Origin: Chloroflexota bacterium
GTDB taxonomy: Bacteria; Chloroflexota; Anaerolineae; Caldilineales; Caldilineaceae
Direction of reading: 5' to 3'
DNA: 6,474 nucleotides
Assembly (NCBI GenBank): GCA_003577005.1
Contig: QEUW01000431.1
Location: forward strand, 1 to 6,474
Below are positions 1-6,454 of this stretch, one piece after another (within the stretch, counting starts at the first letter, position 1; every line of letters begins with the position of its first letter). The position numbers were made by a program, and so were the translations under genes. The notes under the pieces were generated by a model that had not been told where the DNA came from, ran no database searches, and saw only the letters and a program-made list of their open reading frames with translations.

Positions 1-1
1 C

Positions 2-514
2 CAGGGCAAAGAGAAAGAGGCGTACGAGCGGCTGGGCTGGTATGTCGAGACCTTTGGCAAAGAGAACTTCTTTGTCGAGCTGCAAGAGCACAGCATCGAA
101 GAGTTGCGCCCTATCAACAAACAGCTTGTGCCCTGGGCCGACAAATTTGGCATCCAATTGCTGGCGACCAACGATGTCCATTATGTGCGCGAGGAAGATG
201 GCGGCCCGCATGATGTGCTGCTTTGCGTGCAGACTGGCATGACAATCCACGATGAAAAGCGAATGCGGCTGAGCGACCAGAGCTATTTTCTCAAAAGCCG
301 TGAGCAGATGGAAGCTACCTTCCGTCCCTTTATTGACTTATCGGCCAGTGCCTTTGACAACAGGATCGAGACTACCACCTACCCGACATCGACATTCCTG
401 AAGACTATACCTACGAGACTTACTTGCGGAAGCTCACCGAGGAAGGGTTGGAGCGCCTCTATGGTGACAACGCCTATAACCCAGAAGTGCAGGAGCGCAA
501 AGAACGCGAGTTGA
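2..514 (+). CDS. dnaE: DNA polymerase III alpha subunit, N-terminal (PHP-domain) fragment, 5' end outside window, frame broken
   Basis: This is the end of the PHP domain and the start of the PHP-palm connection of the replicative polymerase. The frame is open from the left edge, so the true start lies upstream. Visible landmarks are [10 protein letters not shown], then LATNDVHY (nt about 161-187), then the stretch [10 protein letters not shown] and [13 protein letters not shown], all standard for bacterial DnaE. The D-x-H in NDVHY matches PHP metal-binding motif IV. The histidine is kept, unlike the degenerate E. coli PHP domain, which suggests a metal-binding and possibly 3'-5' exonuclease-active PHP. 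Family-like sequence runs to SASAFDN (nt about 340-360). After that this frame turns into unrelated residues and stops at 512-514. The remainder of the protein continues one frame away, starting at about 358. In an intact gene the two parts would be a single protein. The residues coded after about 360 in this frame are probably not real. Confidence 0.85.
   Translation, partial: QGKEKEAYERLGWYVETFGKENFFVELQEHSIEELRPINKQLVPWADKFGIQLLATNDVHYVREEDGGPHDVLLCVQTGMTIHDEKRMRLSDQSYFLKSREQMEATFRPFIDLSASAFDNRIETTTYPTSTFLKTIPTRLTCGSSPRKGWSASMVTTPITQKCRSAKNAS
334..370 (+). other. Frameshift with apparent small deletion inside dnaE
   Basis: Upstream homology is in the frame starting at nt 2 and ends with SASAFDN. 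Downstream homology is in the frame starting at nt 1 and begins [10 protein letters not shown]. The downstream frame has stops at 334-336 and 355-357, so the switch must fall at about 355-363. DnaE proteins normally carry a helix of the form NTxxIAxxCxV at this point. It is absent from all frames here, so roughly 12 residues seem to be missing. The frame change requires a net loss of 3n+1 bases, for example about 37. Either a real deletion or an assembly/consensus error would fit. There is no obvious slippery run for programmed frameshifting. Confidence 0.8.
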
Positions 515-3500
515 AAATCATTCATCAAATGGGGTTTGATGTCTACTTCCTGATTGTGGCCGATCTTTGTCGCTATGCGAAAAGTCGTAACATCTGGTGG
601 AATGTGCGAGGATCGGGCGCAGGCTCGCTGGTGGCTTACTGCACCGGAATCACGGGTATCGACCCGCTCAAGAACAACCTGATCTTCGAGCGCTTTCTCA
701 ACCCGGCGCGCGTCTCCATGCCCGACTTTGATCTGGACTTCCCCGACGACCAGCGCGAAGAGATGATCCGCTATACGGTGCAGAAGTATGGCGACGACCA
801 GGTCGCGCAGATCGCCACCATGAATCGCATGAAGGCGCGCGCCGCTATCCGCGATGTGGGCCGCGCCAAAGGCATCCAACTGTCTCAGGTAGACCGCATC
901 GCAAAATTGATCCCGGCCATTCCCGGCAAACCAGCAACCATTCAGGATGTGCTGACCGAGGGACACGAATTCTATAACCCGGAGCTGGTCGAACTGGTCA
1001 AAAAAGATCAGGTCATCCAAGACCTGGTCGAGACGTCAATGAAACTCGAAGGCGTAGCGCGCAATTCGGGTGTCCACGCGGCGGCGGTGATCGTGGCGGA
1101 CCGGGAACTGACTCATTACACACCGCTCATGCGCGCCAGCAAAGGCAGCATCACAAATGCGGTGACACAGTATGAATTTCCTATCCTCGAATCGATCGGG
1201 CTGCTCAAGGTCGACTTTCTGGGCCTGAGCACCCTGACTGTGATGCGCGAGGCCGGGCGGCTGATCAAAGAGCGCCACGGCATCGAATATGCGCTGGCCA
1301 ACATCCCCTTTGAAGGCGAAGAGGCTACTGAGGCGTTCAAGTTGCTCTCCAGCGGCGAGGTAAGCGGCGTCTTCCAGGTGGAAGGCCAGGGCATGCGCCG
1401 GGTGCTCACCGAGATGCGGCCGTCCGCCTTTGAGCACATCATCGCCACGATTTCACTCTATCGGCCTGGTCCAATGGAGTATATCCCCCAGTTCATACGC
1501 CGGATGCACGGCGAAGAAGAGGTCGAGTTCAAGCACCCTAAGCTGGAGTCTATCTTAAGAGAAACTTACGGCATTCTGGTTTATCAGGAACAAATTATTC
1601 AGGTTCTTAGTCAGCTTGCTGGTTATTCACCCGGTGAGGCTGATCTTGTACGCCGTGCCGTCAGCAAGAAAAAGGCCTCGGACATCGAAAAGCACAAGAA
1701 AGGGTTTGTTGAGGGGTGCAAGAAAAATGGCATCCCTGAAGCGGCCGCCGTCGCAATTTATGGCGATATCGAGTTTTTTGCGCGTTATGGCTTTAACAAA
1801 AGCCATGCGGCAGATTATGCAGTCATCTGCGTGCAGACTGCCTACCTCAAGGCGCACTACCCCGTCGAATACATGGCGGCTCTGTTGCTGGTCGAGCGCG
1901 ACAAGACCGAGAAGGTCACCAACTTTATCCACGAGTGCCGCCGCATGGGCATCGAGGTGTTGCCACCCGATGTCAACTACAGCGGGCTGGACTTCGAGAT
2001 CCAGGAGCGGCCCGCCGATGCACCCGTGTTGGCCCATCGCGACCCTTTGTTAGGTTATGATTTTCCCGTGCCGCCAGGCAGCGCCATCCGCTTTGGCATG
2101 GCCGCCACCAAGAATGTAGGCGAGGCGCCGGTAGAGGTCATCCTCAAGGCGCGGGCGGAGGGCGGCCCCTTTACCAGCCTCGAAGACTTCTGCGACCGCG
2201 TCGATCTGCGCCAGGTGGGCAAGCGGCCACTGGAATGCCTGATCAAAGTCGGCGCCTTTGACCGCTTTGGCCGGCGCAGCCAACTGCTCGCCGTCCTCGA
2301 CCAGATGGTGGAGAAGTCCAGCCAGGTGCATAACGACCGCGCCAGCGGCCAGCTCTCTATGTTCGACCTGCTGGGCGCCGGTGGGGCGCAAGTCACGGCC
2401 ATCCCGCTGCCCGACATCGAGGAGGTCAAGGGAAAAGAGAAGCTCCAGTGGGAGAAGGAGCTGCTCGGCGTCTATGCCAACAGCCACCCGCTGCAACAGA
2501 TGAGCATCGACTGGCAGCGCGTCGCTACCTGTTCATGCGGCGAGTTGGACGAGCGCTACGACGGCAAGGGCGTGGCGCTGGCCGGCATGATCACCAATGT
2601 GCGCACCATCAACACCAAGAAGGGCGACCAGATGGCCTTCCTCCAGATCGAGGATATGCAGGGCCAGTGCGAAGTGGTGGTCTTCCCGCGTACATACGCC
2701 GAAGTCAAAGAGAAGCTCATCCCCGACCAGGTCTATCTCTTCAAGGGCAAGGCGCAGACGCGCGAAGGCCAGACCAGCCTGTTGCTCGATACCCTGCAAA
2801 CCTATGTCGAGCTGCCCAAGGATGTGGGCGAGGAGACACAATTACAGCGGCCCCTCCTGCCCCCACTGCCTACTTTCAATGGCCTGGCGCTTGCCGACGA
2901 GGAAACTGAATATGACGCCGGCCAAAGCGAAAGCAGCGACGAGGGAGATGAGTTCAGCGTTGCGGCCCTGGCCGGACCCGCTGACGAGCGTGAGGATGAG
3001 GGGGAAGATGCTGGCGATGATGAGGCCGTACTCACGCCGGCCGCCGTGGCAGAGCCCGCTATGGTTGCTGCGCAGGCTCTGGCGCCTGCGCCCACGCATC
3101 CCAAATCGGCAAACGGCCACGCATACGCGATCGATGATATCAACGCCGCCTTTGACCTGGCTGCAACCGAACAGGATGACTCGTCGCCCGATCCATCCTA
3201 TACACCGGCGAGCTTTGCACAGCCGGCTCCACGGTTGGAGCGTCTGGCTTCCCCCAACAAACCATCCGCCGCCGGCGAGCAGAGCAATACTTCAGATACC
3301 CCCTCAGCTAAGATGCACACTGCACCGCAACCAGAAGCTTCTCCGCCGGCGGAGGAACCAAAGCCAACCGGCGAACATCGCGGTCCCGGTAACGGCCACA
3401 GAAATGGCAAGGGTAGCCCTCACCACGGGCGCGAGCTGCGCATCACCTTCCGTCGCAGCGGCGATCTGGAGCGCGATAAGTTCCGGCTCAAGGGCATCTA

Positions 3501-3672
3501 CGACCGGCTGTGCGACCCGCGCGGGCGCGACCGCTTTTTTATCCGCCTGGAGTACAACGGCCAGGCGCACGAACTCGCCTTTCCCAACGACCACTGCACC
3601 ATCACCGAGCGGTTGCTGCAAGAGTTGCAAAAGCATTTCCGCGTCGATGTGGCGGTGAAAGGGCAGGAGTAA
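424..3672 (+). CDS. dnaE: DNA polymerase III alpha subunit, catalytic and C-terminal part (frame separated from its N-terminus)
   Basis: Main replicative DNA polymerase, a cytoplasmic replisome enzyme. Numbering here takes the TTG at 424 as residue 1. That start is nominal: family-like sequence ([20 protein letters not shown]) is already present in this frame from about nt 361, and no good ribosome site precedes 424. Domains in order: palm with RGSGAGS (about 62-68), PDFDLDF (100-106, catalytic Asp 103 and 105) and VDFLGL with the third catalytic Asp at 264; fingers ending in YGFNKSH (455-461); helix-hairpin-helix region (about 557-613); beta-clamp motif QLSMF (643-647); OB fold (about 716-796); a low-complexity acidic and Pro/Ala-rich linker (about 800-1000); and a C-terminal domain beginning at RELRITF (1003), probably the tau-binding region. 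The catalytic residues and the reading frame are intact for 1,082 codons, so the gene was functional until recently or the upstream break is a sequence error. The stop at 3670-3672 runs into the T-run complement of the neighbouring terminator. Confidence 0.95.
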   Translation: MRKLTEEGLERLYGDNAYNPEVQERKERELKIIHQMGFDVYFLIVADLCRYAKSRNIWWNVRGSGAGSLVAYCTGITGIDPLKNNLIFERFLNPARVSMPDFDLDFPDDQREEMIRYTVQKYGDDQVAQIATMNRMKARAAIRDVGRAKGIQLSQVDRIAKLIPAIPGKPATIQDVLTEGHEFYNPELVELVKKDQVIQDLVETSMKLEGVARNSGVHAAAVIVADRELTHYTPLMRASKGSITNAVTQYEFPILESIGLLKVDFLGLSTLTVMREAGRLIKERHGIEYALANIPFEGEEATEAFKLLSSGEVSGVFQVEGQGMRRVLTEMRPSAFEHIIATISLYRPGPMEYIPQFIRRMHGEEEVEFKHPKLESILRETYGILVYQEQIIQVLSQLAGYSPGEADLVRRAVSKKKASDIEKHKKGFVEGCKKNGIPEAAAVAIYGDIEFFARYGFNKSHAADYAVICVQTAYLKAHYPVEYMAALLLVERDKTEKVTNFIHECRRMGIEVLPPDVNYSGLDFEIQERPADAPVLAHRDPLLGYDFPVPPGSAIRFGMAATKNVGEAPVEVILKARAEGGPFTSLEDFCDRVDLRQVGKRPLECLIKVGAFDRFGRRSQLLAVLDQMVEKSSQVHNDRASGQLSMFDLLGAGGAQVTAIPLPDIEEVKGKEKLQWEKELLGVYANSHPLQQMSIDWQRVATCSCGELDERYDGKGVALAGMITNVRTINTKKGDQMAFLQIEDMQGQCEVVVFPRTYAEVKEKLIPDQVYLFKGKAQTREGQTSLLLDTLQTYVELPKDVGEETQLQRPLLPPLPTFNGLALADEETEYDAGQSESSDEGDEFSVAALAGPADEREDEGEDAGDDEAVLTPAAVAEPAMVAAQALAPAPTHPKSANGHAYAIDDINAAFDLAATEQDDSSPDPSYTPASFAQPAPRLERLASPNKPSAAGEQSNTSDTPSAKMHTAPQPEASPPAEEPKPTGEHRGPGNGHRNGKGSPHHGRELRITFRRSGDLERDKFRLKGIYDRLCDPRGRDRFFIRLEYNGQAHELAFPNDHCTITERLLQELQKHFRVDVAVKGQE

Positions 3673-3720
3673 AAACAGGGCAGCAGCGAGGTTTGTTGAA
3701 AAAGCCTCGCTGCTGCCCTG
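3671..3720 (-). terminator. Rho-independent terminator of the DMT transporter gene
   Basis: A perfect 16-bp inverted repeat has arms at 3676-3691 (CAGGGCAGCAGCGAGG) and 3705-3720. One G-T and two A-T pairs can extend it inward, leaving a loop of about 7 nt. Read on the minus strand, the stem is followed at once by TTTTT (complement of 3675-3671), which is the classic intrinsic terminator form and lies 24 nt past the transporter stop codon. On the plus strand the hairpin is followed by CCTCCTACC with no T-run, so it is at most a weak terminator for dnaE, although the hairpin could still protect that mRNA's 3' end. The T-run overlaps the dnaE stop codon, so the convergent genes are packed without slack. 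Confidence 0.85.
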
Positions 3721-3743
3721 CCTCCTACCTCTGGCGGTAAGTG

Positions 3744-4640
3744 CTACCGGCCTGCGCTTGCTGCCGCCAACCTGGCGCCACGCAATTTGACTCCCGTCAC
3801 CAAAAAGACCCCGGTCAGGATAATGGCAAGCCCGAGCAACATGCTCACCCGCAACGGCTCGTGAAGAAAGCTCGCGCCCCACAAGGTGCCAAAGACCGGA
3901 ATCAGAAAGGTCACGCTGAGCGTGTTTGTGGGCCCCACCCGAGCAATGAGGTCGAAGTAGATCAAATAGGCAAACGCGGTCGAGAGCAATGCGAGCGCCA
4001 GTACCGAAGCAATTACCGTCATGGAGAGCGGCTTCACCTCCGCTGTAGCTGCGGCTAAGGGCAGAAGCAGCACGCCTGCCGCCAGTTGCTGGCCAATGGC
4101 AAGATCGAGCGTGGGCAGGTCGCGGAAAGAAGTCTTGGCATAGACGCCCCCAATCCCGTAACAGAGCGCACCAGCCAACGAAAAGAGGATACCCCATAGG
4201 ACGCCAGCGCTCAAGCCCAGGGGGCTCCACCCCATCAACACGGCCACGCCAAGCAGGCCCAGGACAAGACCTATCAGCTTTTTATAGCCGAGTGTCTCCT
4301 TCATCCACAACGCAGCGACCAATGCCGTAAAGAGCGGCGTCGTCGCATTGAGGATCGAGGCGATGGAGGCATTCAAGTAAACAGTTGCAGCGGCGATCAG
4401 GGTGAACGGCAGGACGGCGTTGACCGCACTCAGCGCCAGCAGCGAGCCCCAACGCTGGCGCAAACGCGGCCGGTGTCCCACCAGAGCCGCATAAAGCAAC
4501 AACACGCCACCAGCGATCAATACCCGCACCGCGATGAGAACAAAGACCCCCACCACTGGCGCCGCCACACGCAAAAAGAGATACGATGCGCCCCAGAGCG
4601 CGCTCAACACCACCAGCAGGCCAAAGTCCCGCGCGGTCAT
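3744..4640 (-). CDS. EamA-domain DMT-superfamily transporter (drug/metabolite type), substrate unknown
   Basis: Inner-membrane transporter of the ten-helix drug/metabolite family. Members move amino acids, nucleotides or small metabolites, often outward; the substrate cannot be read from this sequence. The 298-residue product has two EamA repeats: helices at about 5-24, 30-54, 64-86, 92-113 and 119-136, then about 143-168, 177-199, 205-228, 238-258 and 265-285. Family signs are LWGASYLFLR in helix 1, WMKETLG with Glu115 closing helix 4 of repeat 1, and the matching LIPVFGTLWGASFLHEPL with Glu261 in repeat 2. A short basic tail ends the protein. I chose the ATG at 4640 because it places helix 1 a few residues from the start, as is usual for the family. 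An in-frame TTG at 4670 would add ten charged residues (MDGAESEKKR), and neither start has a strong ribosome site. The gene converges on dnaE and diverges from the MFS gene. Confidence 0.93.
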   Translation of the reverse strand: MTARDFGLLVVLSALWGASYLFLRVAAPVVGVFVLIAVRVLIAGGVLLLYAALVGHRPRLRQRWGSLLALSAVNAVLPFTLIAAATVYLNASIASILNATTPLFTALVAALWMKETLGYKKLIGLVLGLLGVAVLMGWSPLGLSAGVLWGILFSLAGALCYGIGGVYAKTSFRDLPTLDLAIGQQLAAGVLLLPLAAATAEVKPLSMTVIASVLALALLSTAFAYLIYFDLIARVGPTNTLSVTFLIPVFGTLWGASFLHEPLRVSMLLGLAIILTGVFLVTGVKLRGARLAAASAGR

Positions 4641-4736
4641 CCGCTTTTTCTCGCTTTCTGCCCCATCCAATCATCTCTGCTCAAGCTACCAATCAGCCAG
4701 AATACACCGCCGGTGGCTTGCTGCCGCAGCAGCTCC

Positions 4737-4765
4737 ATTCTACCTGATCTCCGCCGCTATGGCGA
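4737..4765 (-). promoter_or_regulatory. Candidate sigma70 promoter for the DMT transporter
   Basis: On the minus strand, TAGAAT (4742-4737, 5 of 6 to TATAAT) lies 17 nt downstream of TCGCCA (4765-4760, 4 of 6 to TTGACA). Transcription would begin near 4730, giving a leader of about 90 nt to the ATG at 4640. A 13-nt palindrome TGCTGCCGCAGCA (4719-4731) covers the predicted start and could be an operator, but it may be chance in GC-rich DNA. Confidence 0.3.
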
Positions 4766-4827
4766 CCCGCTTTATGCGCAAATGCGGAATACGCTCGTTG
4801 CAATTGTTCATGTTGCATCAAATGAGT

Positions 4828-4881
4828 TGTTACAATCCATCACCAATGCCCCTTGATTGCCGGTCCCATTCGGTGTAAAGT
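4828..4881 (+). promoter_or_regulatory. Candidate promoters for the MFS transporter
   Basis: There are two alternatives. The first is TTGATT (4853-4858) with a 17-nt spacer to TAAAGT (4876-4881), each 4 of 6 to consensus, which would start transcription near 4888 and leave a leader of about 40 nt. The second is an extended -10, TGTTACAAT (4828-4836), with the TACAAT hexamer 5 of 6 and no good -35; this gives a leader of about 85 nt. The sequence alone does not decide between them. Confidence 0.35.
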
Positions 4882-4915
4882 AGATCCGCAGCACTTCAAG
4901 TTATCCTTTGCCGAT

Positions 4916-4920
4916 AGAGG
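4916..4920 (+). promoter_or_regulatory. Ribosome binding site deciding the MFS start
   Basis: AGAGG sits 7 nt before the ATG at 4928. It favours that ATG over the in-frame TTG at 4853, which would add 25 residues unlike any MFS N-terminus and would overlap the candidate -35 element. Confidence 0.65.
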
Positions 4921-4927
4921 TCTACCC

Positions 4928-6097
4928 ATGCAGACCAGCCGCCGCGAGTACTGGTTGACGTGGAGCACATCGCTGCTCTTCTTTGTGGCCTTTTATACCT
5001 TGCTGGTGCCGTTGCCCCTCTATCTGGTGGACATTGGGTTACCGGATTGGCAGATCGGACTGATCCTGGGGGCGTTTGGCGTGGCATCGCTCATCGGCCG
5101 GCCGTTGGCGGGGATGGCGGCCGACCGCTTTGGCAGCCGTACAGTGATGTTGGCCGGCGCGGCAGCGCTGCTGGTCGGGGTGGCCGGTGTCAACGCCACG
5201 ACCGACCCTGCGGTGCTCTTTGTGTTGCGTCTGTTTCAGGCGGCGGGCTATGTCGCCTTCACCACGGCGTCGAACGCGCTCGTGGTAGCGCTGGCCCCAC
5301 ACGCCGAACGGAAGTCGCTGCTGACCCGCTTTGGCGCCGCGGCCAATGTCGCCATGACGCTGACGCCGGCCACTATCAATGCGCTGCTACCGCTGCTCAC
5401 GCTCACTGGTGCATTATGGGTAGCTGGCCTTTTTGCCCTGGTAAGCGGGGGGATGGCGCTATTGATCGGGAAGCCGGCGCCAGCACTGGCTTCATCTATC
5501 GCACCGGTGCAACTGCGCATCCCGCGGAGCGCCTTGTTGCCTATGCTTTTGGCGGCGGTCTGTGGCGTGGGTTTTGGCGCGTTCTTTCAGTTCCTGCCCC
5601 TGTTGACCGAGCGGCAAGGGGGGATCGCCAGCGGACCCCTCTTTGCCCTCTACGGCGCCAGCATTGCGCTCACCCGCTTTGTCGCCGCCCGCTGGATGGA
5701 TCGCGGCGATGAGCGGTTGATCTTGCGGCTGGGCTATGGGCTGTTGGCGCTGGGTCTGCTCCTCTTTGCGGGCAGCCAACTGTGGCTCTTGCTTGCCCTG
5801 GCCGCCTTTTGTGTTGCGTCCGGCTCCGGTCTGTTAACCGGGCTGCTCATGAATCTTCACGTCGAGGCGTTGCCACCGGCTGCCCGTGGCAGTGCGGTGG
5901 CGCTCTACTACCTGGGCTTTGACCTCGGTATCGGCGGAGGCGCATGGCTGCTGGCGCCCGTCCTCCAGCAGTGGGGGATCGGTGCGCTTTTTGCTTGCGC
6001 GGCCCTCATCGCCAGCACCGGCATCATCCTTGTCCAGTTTGTTCCACGCACCAAAAAAGTAACACCGGCCCAGCCAGCCGGCGTTGCCACATCTTGA
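4928..6097 (+). CDS. Major facilitator superfamily (MFS) transporter, substrate unknown
   Basis: Inner-membrane secondary transporter of 389 residues, the usual length for a twelve-helix MFS protein. The first helix begins right after a short basic cytoplasmic start (MQTSRREYW). MFS motif A is clear between helices 2 and 3 as GMAADRFGSR (about 62-71), with Asp66 and Arg67 in the usual positions. A degenerate second copy, ARWMDRGDERLILR (about 254-267), marks the matching loop of the C-terminal half. The central loop (about 180-201, rich in Ala/Pro) separates the six-helix halves. The tail after about 383 is short and hydrophilic. The overall pattern resembles sugar- or drug-efflux-type MFS_1 proteins, but no substrate-specific signature is visible. 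It is transcribed away from the DMT gene across a shared 287-nt gap. Reading-frame quality is high throughout and nothing suggests decay. Confidence 0.93.
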   Translation: MQTSRREYWLTWSTSLLFFVAFYTLLVPLPLYLVDIGLPDWQIGLILGAFGVASLIGRPLAGMAADRFGSRTVMLAGAAALLVGVAGVNATTDPAVLFVLRLFQAAGYVAFTTASNALVVALAPHAERKSLLTRFGAAANVAMTLTPATINALLPLLTLTGALWVAGLFALVSGGMALLIGKPAPALASSIAPVQLRIPRSALLPMLLAAVCGVGFGAFFQFLPLLTERQGGIASGPLFALYGASIALTRFVAARWMDRGDERLILRLGYGLLALGLLLFAGSQLWLLLALAAFCVASGSGLLTGLLMNLHVEALPPAARGSAVALYYLGFDLGIGGGAWLLAPVLQQWGIGALFACAALIASTGIILVQFVPRTKKVTPAQPAGVATS

Positions 6098-6130
6098 TGG
6101 CCCTCGATGCGTTGCGCCTTTTGCAAAGAG

Positions 6131-6310
6131 CCGCCCGGCGATGATGAAGATTAAGAAAATAAACCGGTAACCTACCGTAGGTCACGCTATCAGCGTGACA
6201 ATCGTCCGGATATGTAGCGCCGTCGCCCTGGTAGGGCGACCTACTTCAGCGCTTTAGCACCGGATAGTCATTACCGAGACAATTTGTTAATCTTCATAAT
6301 CGCCAGGCGG
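6131..6310. repeat. Long imperfect inverted repeat enclosing a structured core (MITE-like element)
   Basis: Arms at 6131-6160 and 6281-6310 are complementary at 26 of 30 positions (mismatches at 6136, 6143, 6155 and 6159), including an uninterrupted 11-bp block ATGAAGATTAA (6144-6154 with 6287-6297). In the same register, CGGTAA (6165-6170) pairs with TTACCG (6271-6276). Inside, further stems nest: TCCGG (6205-6209) with CCGGA (6260-6264), AGCGC (6216-6220) with GCGCT (6249-6253), and two 8-bp hairpins. The 180-nt unit has no ORF of note. Terminal inverted repeats around a small non-coding core suggest a miniature inverted-repeat element. I found no clear target-site duplication, so a structured RNA or a 3'-UTR hairpin remains possible. 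Confidence 0.6.
6177..6244. repeat. REPIN-like doublet: two inverted GTAG-hairpin (REP-like) units
   Basis: Unit 1 on the plus strand is GTAG (6177-6180), then arms GTCACGCT (6181-6188) and AGCGTGAC (6192-6199) around the loop ATC. Unit 2 is on the minus strand: GTAG (6244-6241), then GTCGCCCT (6240-6233), loop ACC, and AGGGCGAC (6229-6222). The units align base for base over 23 nt and differ at five positions. Four of these form two compensatory pairs (A-T to G-C and G-C to C-G) and one is in the loop. A GTAG foot on a hairpin, in inverted pairs, is the described form of REP sequences and REPINs mobilised by REP-associated tyrosine transposases (RAYTs). No RAYT gene is in this window. Confidence 0.6.
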
Positions 6311-6325
6311 GTAAACGGCGCCTGG
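6303..6325. repeat. Small hairpin overlapping the right arm of the long inverted repeat
   Basis: CCAGGCG (6303-6309) and CGCCTGG (6319-6325) form 7 bp around a 9-nt loop. Eight bases are shared with the end of the right arm (6303-6310), so the two structures would compete for the same bases. No T-run follows. Confidence 0.5.
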
Positions 6326-6332
6326 TCTACAA

Positions 6333-6380
6333 GCCCCATTCATGGGGCGCTGTTGCTGAGCCGGGGAATGAATCCCCGGC
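6333..6380. repeat. Second hairpin doublet with a shared ATTCAT core
   Basis: Hairpin A has arms GCCCCAT (6333-6339) and ATGGGGC (6342-6348) with loop TC. Hairpin B has arms GCCGGGGA (6360-6367) and TCCCCGGC (6373-6380) with loop ATGAA. Read on opposite strands, both contain ATTCAT at the centre, but the flanking stems are C4/G4 in one and G4/C4 in the other. The second pair could be another interspersed palindrome family. I recall similar palindromes in Chloroflexota genomes but could not search. Confidence 0.6.
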
Positions 6381-6425
6381 GGCCAGACTCGCTGACAACG
6401 CTTGCACCCTATATCACCCATTTGC

Positions 6426-6454
6426 TTGACGGTTGAGCAGTTCAACATTATACT
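6426..6454 (+). promoter_or_regulatory. Strong sigma70-type promoter for a gene beyond the right edge, with operator-like repeat in the spacer
   Basis: TTGACG (6426-6431) and TATACT (6449-6454) each match consensus at 5 of 6 positions with the optimal 17-nt spacer, so transcription should start near 6461. The spacer holds an inverted repeat, GTTGA (6432-6436) and TCAAC (6442-6446) around 5 nt, placed where a repressor would block polymerase. No start codon context is visible before the window ends, so the gene it serves is unknown. Confidence 0.6.

Noticed and set aside
424..426. TTG as a genuine start of a separately expressed C-terminal polymerase (split DnaE)
   Set aside because: Family homology begins upstream of it in the same frame (from about 361), there is no Shine-Dalgarno-like sequence before it, and known split DnaE proteins break elsewhere through inteins. 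A deletion or sequence error explains it better.
379..1020. A 213-codon minus-strand open frame opposite the dnaE palm
   Set aside because: It lies antisense to the catalytic palm, has no family features of its own, and has no plausible ribosome site or promoter that I could see.
2597..3658. A 353-codon plus-strand open frame inside dnaE
   Set aside because: It is Ser/Arg/Pro-rich and overlaps the dnaE OB fold, linker and C-terminal domain, which show family motifs in their own frame. Its length reflects the low stop density over the linker.
3304..4230. A 308-codon minus-strand open frame spanning the dnaE end and the transporter
   Set aside because: It runs through the terminator hairpin and overlaps two clear genes in other frames. 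Its translation is Arg/Gly/Cys-rich with no recognisable domain, as expected for a shadow frame in GC-rich DNA.
4853..4927. N-terminal extension of the MFS protein from the TTG at 4853
   Set aside because: The 25 added residues are unlike an MFS N-terminus, and the ATG at 4928 has AGAGG at the proper distance.
6170..6276. tRNA or other known structured RNA gene
   Set aside because: The nested stems look cloverleaf-like, but there is no tRNA T-loop motif, no anticodon-arm geometry and no CCA-end context. The stems fit repeat elements better.
6131..6380. CRISPR array
   Set aside because: The repeated units are palindromes in inverted orientation with unequal spacing, not regular direct repeats with unique spacers, and no cas gene is present.
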